DNA of 64,000 bases from an uncultured Clostridia bacterium (lineage in GTDB: Bacteria > Bacillota > Clostridia > Christensenellales > Aristaeellaceae). Below, piece by piece: positions 32,128-40,670 of the stretch. Under the pieces are notes generated by a model, which ran no database searches, was not told the origin of the DNA, and was given only the letters and a program-made list of their open reading frames with translations. The DNA is taken from NCBI GenBank assembly GCA_934621505.1, contig CAKTUU010000006.1:22006-86005 (forward strand), read 5' to 3'. Both the position numbers and the translations under genes were made by a program. Numbering within the stretch: the stretch's first letter is position 1; every line of letters begins with the position of its first letter.

Positions 32128-32162
32128 ATCCTTCGCTCCCTAATCCCAAAATAGGCACAAGA

Positions 32163-32199
32163 AACGGGGCCCTTCCCCTACGGAAAAGGCCCCGTTGGT
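32163..32199 (-). terminator. Terminator of the MFS-SDR operon
   Basis: On the minus strand ACGGGGCC / GGCCCCGT with a 15-base loop is followed by TTCTTG. A smaller GCCGCTTCAGCGGC dyad (32226-32239) precedes it. Confidence 0.7.
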
Positions 32200-32247
32200 T
32201 TGCTAAAACAGCGCGCCTTTCAACGCCGCTTCAGCGGCTGTCAGCGA

Positions 32248-33012
32248 TTAGACGATGGTCCAGCCGCCGTCCACCAGCAGCAGCTGGCCGGTTACATAGC
32301 TGGAAGCGTCGGAAGCCAGGAACAGCATAGCGCCGTTCAGTTCGCCGGGCTTGCCGCGACGGCCCATGGGGCAGTTGTTGCGGATGCCGTCTTCGTAAGC
32401 CTGGTTGGCAACCTTCGCGGACATTTCGCTCTCGAAGTAGCCGGGGCCAAGGGTGTTCACGGTAATGCCCTGCTTGGCCCACTCGGCGGCCAGAGCCTTG
32501 GTCATCATCAGCACGGCACCCTTTGCGGTGGAGTAGCCGGAACGGGGTACGCCGTTCATGGTTACCTGGCAGTGGAAGGAGCCGATGTTGATGATTTTGC
32601 CGTACTGCTGCTTCAGCATCACCTTGCCAACTTCGCGGGCCACATAGAACACGCCGTTCACGTTGGTGTTGATGACGCGCTGCCAGGTCTCGTCGTCGGT
32701 CTCGGCGGCGGGGGTGGCAAAACCGGCAGCAGCGTTGTTAATCAGGATATCGATGCGGCCAAATTCGGCCACGGCGGCGTCTACGGCGCTCTTTACCTGG
32801 GCGCTGTCAGTTACGTCACAGGGCAGAGCCAGGCACTTTACACCGTAGGCTTCTACTTCCTTCTTGACTTCTTCCAGCTTTTCCACACGGCGGGCGGCGA
32901 TGGCCACGTTAGCGCCCTGCTCAGCCAGGCAAATCGCGAACTGGCGGCCCAGGCCGGAGGAAGCGCCGGTTACGAAAGCATACTTGCCAGCAACATCAAA
33001 GTAATTTTTCAT
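32248..33012 (-). CDS. Short-chain dehydrogenase/reductase
   Basis: A 254-residue classical SDR. NAD(P)-binding TGASSGLGRQ (17-26), DVTD, NNAA, the active-site Tyr-x3-Lys in SGYSTAKGA, and LGPGYFESEM and VTGQLLLVDGGW near the end. It resembles gluconate-5-dehydrogenase-like enzymes, but the substrate is uncertain. ATG 33012 follows AAAGGAGA. It is 31 bases after an MFS gene on the same strand; the transporter probably imports the substrate that this enzyme oxidises or reduces. Confidence 0.88.
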   Translation of the reverse strand: MKNYFDVAGKYAFVTGASSGLGRQFAICLAEQGANVAIAARRVEKLEEVKKEVEAYGVKCLALPCDVTDSAQVKSAVDAAVAEFGRIDILINNAAAGFATPAAETDDETWQRVINTNVNGVFYVAREVGKVMLKQQYGKIINIGSFHCQVTMNGVPRSGYSTAKGAVLMMTKALAAEWAKQGITVNTLGPGYFESEMSAKVANQAYEDGIRNNCPMGRRGKPGELNGAMLFLASDASSYVTGQLLLVDGGWTIV

Positions 33013-33043
33013 GTTTGTTTCTCCTTTGCTTATGGTATTGCAA

Positions 33044-34336
33044 TCAGTCGGGAACCTTGTAGCCCATGGCCTCGATCTGCTTGGCGCTGGCGTGGTTGGA
33101 CAGGAAGTACAGCACAGCCACAACCACCATCAGCACGGCGAAGATGATCCAGGCCAGCTGATAGGTACCGGTGATGTCAAAGATCATAGCAGCCACGGTG
33201 GGTCCAATAATCTGGCCTACGTTGCCAGCCATGTTCATCCAGCCGCTCATTACGCCGTATTCCTTGTCGCCAAAGTTGCGGGCGGTAATCAGGAAGGGAA
33301 TGGTGGAAGGCACGGCGCCACCGATCATATACAGAGGAGCCAGCACGGTAGCGAAAGCCATGTTGTTGGTGCACAGCGCCATGCAGACGAACACGCCCGC
33401 GTAGAACAGGGGAGCCAGCACGGCGGTGCGCTTGATATGAAGCAGGTCGGACAGAACGCCCAGCAGGAATTTGCCCAGAATCATGGTGCCCAGAGCGCCG
33501 GCATACAGAGCGGCAGCCTGAGCGCGATCGCCGGTTACCTCAGTGAAGTAAGCCACAAACTGCGCGCTGAAAGCGGAAGCGCCGATCATGGTGGTCATGC
33601 CGGCAAACCACTGCAGCCACCAACGGGCGGTCTTCAGGGCCTGCTTGCCGGTAATACCGGTCTTTTGCGTGGACACGCCGCCGGCAGCCGCCACTTCCTC
33701 GGGAGAGGGGTCGCCGATACGGGTTTCAAACTTTTTGTCGCTGGGCATGCTGACAACCAGCAGCAGAGCGATGGGGATCATGATGGCATTGATACCGGCC
33801 ATGGCCAGGTACGCGGTACGCCAGCCGGAGCTGGAAATGATGGAGTTGACGATCTTTACCCAGACCAGAGCGCCGGCGCCGCTGCCCAGCATACCGATGG
33901 ACATGGCGGTACCCTTGATCTTGGGGCCGAACCAGTTGCTGACCATGATGGTTACAGGCAGGTTGGTAGCGCCGCTCCAGCCGATGCCCTGGATGCCGGC
34001 CAGAACGTACAGCTGCCACAGGGAGGTGGCGCGGGACATCAGCAGATAGCACACGCTGGTCAGGGTAACGCAGGCGGTCAGCATCCACTTGACGGGGTAT
34101 TTTTTGTACAGTTTACCGATGAATGCGGAACTAATCAGCATGGTAATGGTCATGATGGTGTTGGTCTGGATGTAAGCCGTGCGGGTAACGCCCAGATCTT
34201 CACAGATGGGGTTGTAGAAAAGAGAAGAACAGTTCACCTTAATGACGTAGCAGATGAACATGGACATGAAGCCGCAGAACAGCATCACCCAGCCGTAGTA
34301 GAACCTTCCGTCTACTTTGAACAGATTCTTTTTCAA
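33044..34336 (-). CDS. Major facilitator transporter (OFA/monocarboxylate-like)
   Basis: A 430-residue MFS protein with 12 predicted membrane segments and a central loop rich in charged residues (~200-235). It begins FYYGWVMLFCGFMSMF, typical of the oxalate/formate antiporter-like and monocarboxylate group, and includes NLPVTIMVSNWFGPKIKGTAM, a variant of the MFS motif after helix 4. Paired with an SDR downstream. Ligand unknown, probably a small organic acid or sugar acid. GGGAGATGGCA lies upstream of its start (TTG/ATG region at 34336). Confidence 0.85.
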   Translation of the reverse strand: MKKNLFKVDGRFYYGWVMLFCGFMSMFICYVIKVNCSSLFYNPICEDLGVTRTAYIQTNTIMTITMLISSAFIGKLYKKYPVKWMLTACVTLTSVCYLLMSRATSLWQLYVLAGIQGIGWSGATNLPVTIMVSNWFGPKIKGTAMSIGMLGSGAGALVWVKIVNSIISSSGWRTAYLAMAGINAIMIPIALLLVVSMPSDKKFETRIGDPSPEEVAAAGGVSTQKTGITGKQALKTARWWLQWFAGMTTMIGASAFSAQFVAYFTEVTGDRAQAAALYAGALGTMILGKFLLGVLSDLLHIKRTAVLAPLFYAGVFVCMALCTNNMAFATVLAPLYMIGGAVPSTIPFLITARNFGDKEYGVMSGWMNMAGNVGQIIGPTVAAMIFDITGTYQLAWIIFAVLMVVVAVLYFLSNHASAKQIEAMGYKVPD

Positions 34337-34442
34337 AATGCCATCTCCCTTATGTTTTCCCGGCCTTTTCCTAATCTGGCCGGTTATGTCAGTATTTTAA
34401 CAGAGCGTTTTTTGAATAGGTAATGTATATTTTTAATATCGA

Positions 34443-34464
34443 TACTATTTAGATATATATAGTA
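34443..34464. promoter_or_regulatory. Dyad TACTAT-N10-ATAGTA upstream of the MFS-SDR operon
   Basis: Perfect 6-bp arms spaced by ten bases, about 107 bp upstream of the MFS start. The T-N11/12-A geometry fits a LysR-type or other dimeric regulator, but no regulator gene lies nearby. Confidence 0.45.
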
Positions 34465-34577
34465 AAGCGCTGCCAGCTGGAGGAAAGGCTGCGTTCATGC
34501 AAACGCCTGAGCAGAGCATAAGCAGTTCTATTAGTAGCAGCTGCGCGCATGGATTGCCAATCCTCAATAAACCTATA

Positions 34578-34614
34578 TAAAAAAGCCCTGCAAAAACAGA
34601 TTCTGCAAGGCTTT
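34578..34614 (-). terminator. Terminator of the acyltransferase-DUF6320 operon
   Basis: On the minus strand AAAGCCTTGCA / TGCAGGGCTTT (one mismatch) is followed by six T and TATA, 79 bases after the DUF6320 stop. Confidence 0.7.
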
Positions 34615-34692
34615 GACGGCTTTTCTGCACCAAAAGCAGCTTCGGCAATGTCGAATATGAGAAAAAAATGTACAAATCGCATAAAAATACAT

Positions 34693-35265
34693 TCAGCTTT
34701 TTAAGTGAAAGTATTTATGCAGGCTTCGGAAGAAGTCGCGTCCGGTGCAGGCGATCAGGGCAATGAGCATGACCGGGGACAGGCTTGCCAGCACCGTTAC
34801 CGACCAGCTGCCCTTGCCCGCCAGCGAAAAACCGGCCGCGTACAAAATATCGCCGATGCACAGCAGCAGCAGGGGAGCCACGTTTTGCCGCTGCCTGGAA
34901 AAATCGGAAAAGAACAGAATGCTGGCCAGGACCAGTCCGCCCGCCGCTACCATGGGCACCACCAGCAGGGCCCAGCCGGGGGCCAGCAGCCAGTCGATCA
35001 GAAACAGCAGAACGCAGCATTGCACAATCCAGCGAATGCTTTGGCTGACGCGGTTGTAATCAATGATGGCTGTGGCAAACAGGTTGCCCCAGGCCATGTA
35101 TAAAGCCCACAGCACCACAACGCTCCACCATTTGCCTCCGATAGCCAGGTTAATGACCGGGCAGGCAACGGCCGCCGCCAAAAAGGGCCAGCGGAACCAG
35201 CGAATGACCCCCAAACGGCGGGAGGCCCGGCGGCTGGGAACAGGGTAGGTAATTTCAAGCCTCAT
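34693..35265 (-). CDS. DUF6320-like membrane protein
   Basis: A 190-residue membrane protein with about five hydrophobic segments and a short basic N-terminus (YPVPSRRASRRLG). It resembles DUF6320, a family often found beside acyltransferase-like genes in clostridia. Its first 11 bases overlap the end of the upstream acyltransferase-like gene, so the two are co-translated. It may anchor or supply a lipid substrate to that enzyme. Function unknown. Confidence 0.65.
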   Translation of the reverse strand: MRLEITYPVPSRRASRRLGVIRWFRWPFLAAAVACPVINLAIGGKWWSVVVLWALYMAWGNLFATAIIDYNRVSQSIRWIVQCCVLLFLIDWLLAPGWALLVVPMVAAGGLVLASILFFSDFSRQRQNVAPLLLLCIGDILYAAGFSLAGKGSWSVTVLASLSPVMLIALIACTGRDFFRSLHKYFHLKS

Positions 35266-36745
35266 ACAGCATGCTTCCTTTCACCTGGACAGCGACGCCG
35301 TCCGCGGTCAGGCGGCGGTACAGCGCCTCCTCAAAAGAGGGATCCTCCGTATGCTTGGAGATGCTGAACATGGTAACGCCGTTCAGGGTGACCATGCTGC
35401 ATCCCGCCCGGTTGGTGACGGATGTGCCCAGCACAAAATCCATGTATTTCAGCTGGGCTTCCAGCTCCTTGGGCATGTGAACCACGCCCAGGTTGGACAG
35501 CGTGTTGGTAAAAACCCTGTCGCCCAAAAAGCCGTAAAAGAAACGGGTGACCGGGGCCTTGATAAACAGGGGAATATACCGCACCGAGCTGACCAGCCGG
35601 GTGGAGGAGTGGACCATTTCCATCATGGGCTCCAGAGCGGATTTTTCCTTTAGCTGGCGGGCAACCTCCCGGTACAGGTCATCGCCCGGCTCCACCTGCT
35701 GCGCGGGCAGACGAATGCCGCAGTACATGGAAAAATTGCGCAGCGTGGGGGAGGGAAAGTACTTGCGCATGTCCACCGGCACCTGAATGCTGAAGTCGCC
35801 GTTGGTTTCATCGGTGGCGCGGCGGCAGGCCAGCAGCATTTGCACCAGCATGTAGCCGGTTACCGTAACGCCGTGGGCTTTGGCCAGCTGGTGCAGCTGA
35901 CTGGCGTCCATCTGGAACTGCACCACCTGGCAGGGCCGGGCGTAGGACAGCCTGCCGCCCAATTGCAGGGCCGCGTGGTCGGTCAGGCCGGAGCCCTTTC
36001 CGGGTCGGTTGGCGGACAAAAAGGCGTTTTCCGTTTCACGCACCACAGGGGGCTGATGCACATCCAGCACGCCCTGGCCGGGCGTGTAGTCCGTTCCGCA
36101 CAGGCGCAGATACTCCGCCGTCAGGGTTTTCAAAAATACCAGTCCGCCCGCCGCGTCTGTTAAAATATGAAACATTTCCAGGCTGATGCGGTTTTGGTAG
36201 TACAAAATGCGGAAGCTCTGGCTGCCGCTGGAGGCAATGCGCAAGGGGCGCGCCGGCGGCTCCGTTTCCGGCTCCACAAAGTAGCGGCGTTTGGTCGCGT
36301 CCAGATAGTGCCAGAAAAAGCCGCGCTTTACCGTGGTGGCAAAGCAGGGAAAGCGCTGAATGGTAAAATTCAGCGCCATTTGCAAAAGCACAGGAACCAC
36401 CGGGGCTTTCAGGTACATGGACAGGCGAAAAACGGCCATTTGCCCATGCTTCATGGACAGGGGATAAATCTTGGCCGCCTCGTCCGGCGAATACCACAAA
36501 ACCGGCGGGCGCGTATAAAAGCCGCCCAGGTTTTCCGGGGCCAGGCGGGTAAGCGCTTCCTTCAGCCCTATATGGTTCTGGCGATACCATAACAGGGCCT
36601 TTTGGCAATCCGTCTCCATCCGCTTTTTTTCCGTCAGGGACAGATTGATGCGGCGGTTCCAGTCGGTAAAATAGTCGCTGAGCAAAGACTGCTCTTCATC
36701 GGAAAGGGACTGCCGCCAGCTTTCAAAAGGGGATTCCTTGGTCAC
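35255..36745 (-). CDS. Condensation/alcohol-acetyltransferase-like protein
   Basis: A ~496-residue protein of the CoA-dependent acyltransferase fold (condensation domain/AATase-like). The H-x3-D motif is seen as MFHILTDAAGG (HxxxDxxG) at about 205, and the C-terminal half has QVPVDMRKYFPS and the TLSNLGVV strand resembling the solvent-channel DFGWG-side loop. GTG 36745 is chosen because a promoter (-10 at 36781-36786) would place the transcription start downstream of the GTG at 36778. Neighbour DUF6320 is overlapped. It could esterify a lipid or secreted alcohol; substrate unknown. Confidence 0.75.
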   Translation of the reverse strand: MTKESPFESWRQSLSDEEQSLLSDYFTDWNRRINLSLTEKKRMETDCQKALLWYRQNHIGLKEALTRLAPENLGGFYTRPPVLWYSPDEAAKIYPLSMKHGQMAVFRLSMYLKAPVVPVLLQMALNFTIQRFPCFATTVKRGFFWHYLDATKRRYFVEPETEPPARPLRIASSGSQSFRILYYQNRISLEMFHILTDAAGGLVFLKTLTAEYLRLCGTDYTPGQGVLDVHQPPVVRETENAFLSANRPGKGSGLTDHAALQLGGRLSYARPCQVVQFQMDASQLHQLAKAHGVTVTGYMLVQMLLACRRATDETNGDFSIQVPVDMRKYFPSPTLRNFSMYCGIRLPAQQVEPGDDLYREVARQLKEKSALEPMMEMVHSSTRLVSSVRYIPLFIKAPVTRFFYGFLGDRVFTNTLSNLGVVHMPKELEAQLKYMDFVLGTSVTNRAGCSMVTLNGVTMFSISKHTEDPSFEEALYRRLTADGVAVQVKGSMLYEA

Positions 36746-36780
36746 AGGGGGTTCACTTCCAATCCATGGGGAATGCACAT

Positions 36781-36810
36781 AGTATAGACCCTGCCGGGCA
36801 GGGATGTCAA
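36781..36810 (-). promoter_or_regulatory. SigA promoter with palindromic spacer, TTGACA-18-TATACT
   Basis: On the minus strand a perfect TTGACA (36810-36805) and TATACT (36786-36781) are 18 bp apart. The spacer contains the perfect 15-base palindrome CCCTGCC-G-GGCAGGG (36789-36803), a strong candidate operator for the acyltransferase-DUF6320 operon. Confidence 0.8.
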
Positions 36811-36816
36811 ATGAAC

Positions 36817-36847
36817 AGCCGCCGCGGGAATGGCTCCCGCGGCGGCT
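36817..36847 (-). terminator. GC-rich hairpin after the thioredoxin-like gene
   Basis: AGCCGCCGCGGGA / TCCCGCGGCGGCT, a 13-bp stem 17 bases after the stop. It has no long T-tract but lies just before the next promoter. Confidence 0.6.
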
Positions 36848-36864
36848 GGGTGAATCCGGCCTGC

Positions 36865-37896
36865 TTATTTCAGATAGCTGTCCACAAAGTCCTTATAAGC
36901 CTGTACGTTCGCGCCAACCACAGGTTCGCCCACAAGGTTGCCCTCCTTATCCACAAAGAAGGTGGTGGGCACGGCGGAAACGGCGTTCAGCAGCGCGTCC
37001 AGGTCGCCGTTGGCAACCAGGTGGGTAAAGGCCGCGCCCGTGTCCTTTACAATGTCCTGGGCGGCCTGCACCTGCTCCTTGTCGTCATAGCTGTTTACAT
37101 CACATACCAGGCCAATCAGCTGCACATTGTCCGGCAGGCTGGCGCTCCATTCGCCCAGCTCGGGCATTTCGGAAATGCAGGGGCCGCAGAAGGTGCCCCA
37201 TACGTTGACCACGGTCAGATCCTTCTGGGCAAAGATGTCGTTGGTCACGTCGTTGCCGTCCAGGTCCTTGGTGGCAAATTCGGGCATTGTATCCGGCAGC
37301 GCGGATTCGCCGGGCAGTTCGGTAATGTCCATTAATTCCGCCCCGGACAGGATATCGTCCAGCGCGTCCCGGCAGGCCTGATAGCCGGCGGCCTCGTCCG
37401 CGTCAAACTCCGCCAGGTCTTCATCCGTCAGGGGCAGCAGCTTGTAAGCCAGGCGCACATAGCCGTCGCTTTCACCGACTACCTGCACATCGCCAACTAC
37501 GGTATCATAGGTGGCCAGAGAAGCCGCCGTTTTGCCGGCGGCCAGGGCGCTGTCGTAATCCGCCTTGGGCACCAGGGTAACGCCCAGCAGCTCCGCCACA
37601 TGGGTATTGTACTTGATCTGGAGATCGATCACGGCGTCGTCATCCTGGGAGTTGATAGCCTCCATCATGTCGCTTTCCAGCTGGGACAGAAGGGGCGCGT
37701 ACAGATAGTAAACCACCGCGTAGGGGTAGCCGTTCTGGTCCACATTGGTGTAAGCGTCTACGCCGCTGTTCAGCAACTGCTCGGAGATGGGCAGGCGCAG
37801 ACCGCAATAGGCCAGGTCCATGGAAACGGTTTCCGCCGAAGCCGCGGACGCAAGCAGCAGCAGGCACAGAAGCAGAGCAAGAATTTTACGAGTCAT
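36865..37896 (-). CDS. Secreted thioredoxin-fold protein (TlpA/ResA-like)
   Basis: A 343-residue exported protein: signal peptide 1-21 (LALLLCLLLLASAASA), an N-terminal region of ~180 residues of unknown fold, then a redoxin domain (~205-343) with active site WGTFCGPCISEMPEL (C-G-P-C). The cis-Pro is in AVPTTFFVD. It probably reduces or isomerises disulfides outside the membrane, e.g. in cytochrome or spore-coat maturation. The small frameshifted membrane gene lies immediately upstream (two bases), as expected of an operon. No lipobox Cys is seen. Confidence 0.88.
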   Translation of the reverse strand: MTRKILALLLCLLLLASAASAETVSMDLAYCGLRLPISEQLLNSGVDAYTNVDQNGYPYAVVYYLYAPLLSQLESDMMEAINSQDDDAVIDLQIKYNTHVAELLGVTLVPKADYDSALAAGKTAASLATYDTVVGDVQVVGESDGYVRLAYKLLPLTDEDLAEFDADEAAGYQACRDALDDILSGAELMDITELPGESALPDTMPEFATKDLDGNDVTNDIFAQKDLTVVNVWGTFCGPCISEMPELGEWSASLPDNVQLIGLVCDVNSYDDKEQVQAAQDIVKDTGAAFTHLVANGDLDALLNAVSAVPTTFFVDKEGNLVGEPVVGANVQAYKDFVDSYLK

Positions 37897-37898
37897 GT

Positions 37899-38158
37899 TC
37901 AGTCATTCCCTTCCTTTTGGTTTTCCATATGGGTGACCAGCTTGTCGCTGTTGTCCACCAGCTGGCCAAAGCCATAAGTCATAAACGAGCCCAGCCAGGA
38001 CATCAGGGAACCGATGACGATGGTCAGCAGGCCCGTGACGATACCATAAGCGGAGCCGTTTAGCAAAATACAATACCGCACACGATGGATGCAACAATAC
38101 CAATCCAGCAGATTACCCTGGCAAAAGTCTTGATTTTGGAGCCGATATGATCAAACAT
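37899..38158 (-). pseudogene. Small membrane protein gene broken by a one-base frameshift
   Basis: Two frames join to one plausible ~86-residue protein. The first, from ATG 38158 (GGGAGG eight bases upstream), reads MFDHIGSKIKTFARVICWIG...VFC and stops at TAA 38062-38060. The second continues in another frame as NGSAYGIVTGLLTIV...GFGQLVDN to the stop at 37899. Adding one base near 38060-38063 would restore a continuous two-helix membrane protein of a kind common in clostridia. Either a real pseudogene or an assembly error in a T run. It is followed by the secreted thioredoxin. Confidence 0.7.
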
Positions 38159-38292
38159 TTCATTGCCCTCCCAAGAATTTCACGGGTTTTGTACCCTGCA
38201 GTCAGTATAGCATATCCCACAGGACAAAGACAGGACAAAGCAAAAAATTTACATGAAAGACGACGTGGGCTCCTTTGCTTTATTTAAAGCAA

Positions 38293-38324
38293 CAAAAACC
38301 CGGCAAAGTTTTGCTTTGCCAGGG
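38293..38324 (-). terminator. Terminator of the pst-pho operon
   Basis: On the minus strand CCTGGCAAAG / CTTTGCCGGG with loop CAAAA, followed by TTTTTGTT, seven bases after the phoR stop. Confidence 0.85.
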
Positions 38325-38330
38325 AAAAGG

Positions 38331-39992
38331 TTACGCTTCCGCCGGGAAGACGATTTGGATGATGGCGCCCTGCCCGGGCATGCTGGTCAGGGTGATTTTG
38401 CCGTGCAGATCCCTTACGGCGTGCTTGACGATGGACAGCCCCAGCCCTGTGCCTCCGGAGGCCTTGGAATGGCTCTTGTCCACTCGGTAGAACCGCTCGA
38501 ACACCCGGTCCTGATCCGCCGGAGGAATGCCGATGCCCGTATCGCTGACGGTTACAATCACCTGGCCGCCATCCTTTACCACGGTCGCGGCGGCCCTGCC
38601 GCCTTCCCGGTTGTATTTAATGGCGTTATCACACAGGTTGTAAACAATTTCGTATACCAGACGGGGCGCGCCGCAAATGCTGGCCCTTTGCCCGGACACG
38701 GTCAGGGTTACGTTTCTGGCTTTGGCCTGCTCCTGCAAACTGGCTGCCGCTTCCTGAGCTATCGCCAGCACATCCACGCTTTCCTGAGGCAGTTCATCAC
38801 CCTCGTCCAGCTGGGACAGGCGAATGATGTCCTCAATCAGCGTGACCATGCGGGCGGCCTCGGTGTGAATATGGCCGATAAAGCGGGGCATATCCTCGGG
38901 CTTCACCAAACCGTTTTCCATCAATTCAGCGCTGCCGATAATGCCCTGCAGGGGGGTTTTTAACTCGTGGGACACATTGGCGGTAAATTCCCGGCGGCTT
39001 TGCTCCGCCCGCTCCTGCTGGGTAATGTCAAAGCTGAGAATGACCGCGCCCACAGCGCTGCCCTGAGAATCAATCCGGCTGATATCAAACTGATACCACC
39101 GGCTGTTTCGCTGGCTGCGAAATTCGCCATGGCCGGTTTGCAGCGCCTGATGCAGGGCTTCCGTCATTTCGTGGCTGCGGTCCAGCGTCAGAAAATCCTG
39201 CCCCACGCAGGCGCTTTGCGCGCCAAACAGCTTTTCCGCCGCGGCGTTGATGCTTAGCACCTGCTGCTTTTCATTCAGCAGCACCAGCCCCTCCTGCATG
39301 TTGCGGGTAATCTGGTCAAACTCGTCCGTTTTCTTTTGCAGGGCGTGCAGCTGGCCGTCGATCTCCTCGTGCTGGTCGTTGATGCGCCGAAGCAGGGGAG
39401 ACAGCTCCTCGTAAGCGGAGGCGTTGTCCAGGGGATGGTCCAAATCCAGATCGTTCAGGGGATCGGTAATTCGCCTGGCCAGGCGGCCGGCCAGCAGGCC
39501 CGCCAGCACCAGCGCGGCTGCCAGCACCACCAGCAGCGGCTGCAGCATGCCGTAGGCCAGCACAGCCGCCGTAACCGTGCTGGCGGACATGCGCAGCACC
39601 GTGCCATCAGAAAGGCGCTGGGCGTAATAAAAGGTTTTTTCCATCAGGGTGGAGGAATACCGCTCCCCCTGACCGTCGCCGCTGCGCAGGGCTTCCTGTA
39701 CCTCACTGCGGTCCAGGTGGTTCTCCATCTGGGACGGGTCGGCCTTTGTGTCGTACAGCACGCTGCCGTCCGGCTGAATCCAGGTAATGCGGTAGCGGTC
39801 GGATGAAATACGGGACAGGTAATCGGTTCCGCCTTCCTCCACTCCGGCGGCGGCCAGACGCACCTGGTCCCGCAGCTGGTTTTCCATAACGCCGCCAAAA
39901 TAGCCGTACAGGCAGCCCAGGGTCACCAGCAGCCCGGCCAGCAGCGCCAGACCAACCGACAGCAGGATGGCGCGATAAATTCTACTGCTCAT
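38331..39992 (-). CDS. phoR: Phosphate sensor histidine kinase PhoR
   Basis: A 553-residue membrane kinase: transmembrane helix (~7-30), extracellular sensor region (~35-140), second helix (~148-170), HAMP-like linker, PAS domain (~235-330), then HisKA with SHELKTPL (H-box) and HATPase with NAIKYN (N box), DTGIGIPP (G1) and GTGLGLSIVKH (G2). Its ATG overlaps the phoP stop by 11 bases. Its place after pst-phoU-phoP makes it the sensor for phosphate starvation. It phosphorylates the adjacent OmpR-type regulator, with PhoU and the Pst transporter providing the off-signal. Confidence 0.93.
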   Translation of the reverse strand: MSSRIYRAILLSVGLALLAGLLVTLGCLYGYFGGVMENQLRDQVRLAAAGVEEGGTDYLSRISSDRYRITWIQPDGSVLYDTKADPSQMENHLDRSEVQEALRSGDGQGERYSSTLMEKTFYYAQRLSDGTVLRMSASTVTAAVLAYGMLQPLLVVLAAALVLAGLLAGRLARRITDPLNDLDLDHPLDNASAYEELSPLLRRINDQHEEIDGQLHALQKKTDEFDQITRNMQEGLVLLNEKQQVLSINAAAEKLFGAQSACVGQDFLTLDRSHEMTEALHQALQTGHGEFRSQRNSRWYQFDISRIDSQGSAVGAVILSFDITQQERAEQSRREFTANVSHELKTPLQGIIGSAELMENGLVKPEDMPRFIGHIHTEAARMVTLIEDIIRLSQLDEGDELPQESVDVLAIAQEAAASLQEQAKARNVTLTVSGQRASICGAPRLVYEIVYNLCDNAIKYNREGGRAAATVVKDGGQVIVTVSDTGIGIPPADQDRVFERFYRVDKSHSKASGGTGLGLSIVKHAVRDLHGKITLTSMPGQGAIIQIVFPAEA

Positions 39993-40668
39993 GGGCTTTT
40001 CCCTCCAAACGGTACCCTACGCCCCGCACGGTTTGAATGACATCGCCATAAGGGCCGAGCTTTTGACGAAGCGTCAGGATATGGGTGTCGATGGTGCGGC
40101 TTTCGCCAAAGTAATCCTCGCCCCAGACCCTGCTGAAAAGCTGATCCCGGGTAAAGGCGATGCCGGGGTTGGACAGAAACAGCTTCAGCAGCTCAAACTC
40201 CTTATAGGTCAGGGCTACATCCGCGCCGTTTACGGTAACCCGGTGCTGGTCCAGATTCAGACACAGACCGCCCAGGGTCAGCGTGTGCGCATCCTGCGGA
40301 GGGGCGCAGCGGCGCAGCACCGCTTTCACGCAGGATACCAGCTCCATAATGCCAAAGGGCTTGGTCAGGTAGTAATCCGCCCCCAAATCCAACCCCTGAA
40401 TTTTGTCGATTTCCGCCCCCTTGGCGGTAGCCATTACCACCGGCAGGGACGCCAGATCCGCGTCCGCCCGAATGCGCCGCAGCAATTCAATCCCGTCCGT
40501 GCCGGGCAGCATCACGTCCAGCACGGCCAGATCGGGTCTGGGTTCGCTTTTCAGCGCCCGCCAGAAGGAATCGCCATCCTCAAAGCCGCAAGCCTCCAGC
40601 CCGGCGGCCTTCAGGGCGTACACTTCAATGTCCCGGATGCTGGCCTCATCCTCCACGCACCAAATCAT
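39982..40668 (-). CDS. phoP: Phosphate response regulator (OmpR/PhoP-PhoB type)
   Basis: A 228-residue response regulator. Receiver (1-115) with E6/D7, phospho-acceptor D51 (LAVLDVMLPG) and Lys in YLTKPF; winged-helix C-terminus (~130-225) with TYKEFELLKLFLSNPG and RTIDTHILTLRQKLG (recognition helix) and VRGVGYRL. Coupled to phoR by overlap and 2 bases after phoU. It should bind direct repeats with about 11-bp spacing and activate pst and other phosphate genes. Confidence 0.93.
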   Translation of the reverse strand: MIWCVEDEASIRDIEVYALKAAGLEACGFEDGDSFWRALKSEPRPDLAVLDVMLPGTDGIELLRRIRADADLASLPVVMATAKGAEIDKIQGLDLGADYYLTKPFGIMELVSCVKAVLRRCAPPQDAHTLTLGGLCLNLDQHRVTVNGADVALTYKEFELLKLFLSNPGIAFTRDQLFSRVWGEDYFGESRTIDTHILTLRQKLGPYGDVIQTVRGVGYRLEGKAHEQ

Positions 40669-40670
40669 GG

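Larger units (their letters stand above)
34337..34692. other. AT-rich intergenic region with no gene
   Basis: These 356 bp hold no credible gene; the longest frames (about 76 codons, minus strand) lack ribosome sites and protein-like composition. It contains a dyad at 34443-34464, a minus-strand terminator at 34578-34614 and the leader of the MFS gene. Its base composition is much more AT-rich than the rest of the window. Confidence 0.6.

Noticed and set aside
34445..34682. Two ~76-codon minus-strand frames in the AT-rich gap
   Set aside because: They overlap in different frames, lack ribosome sites and include a terminator hairpin; no protein-like composition.
36746..36778. GTG 36778 as start of the acyltransferase-like gene
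   Set aside because: It lies upstream of the transcription start expected from the -10 at 36781-36786 and has no ribosome site; GTG 36745 is preferred.
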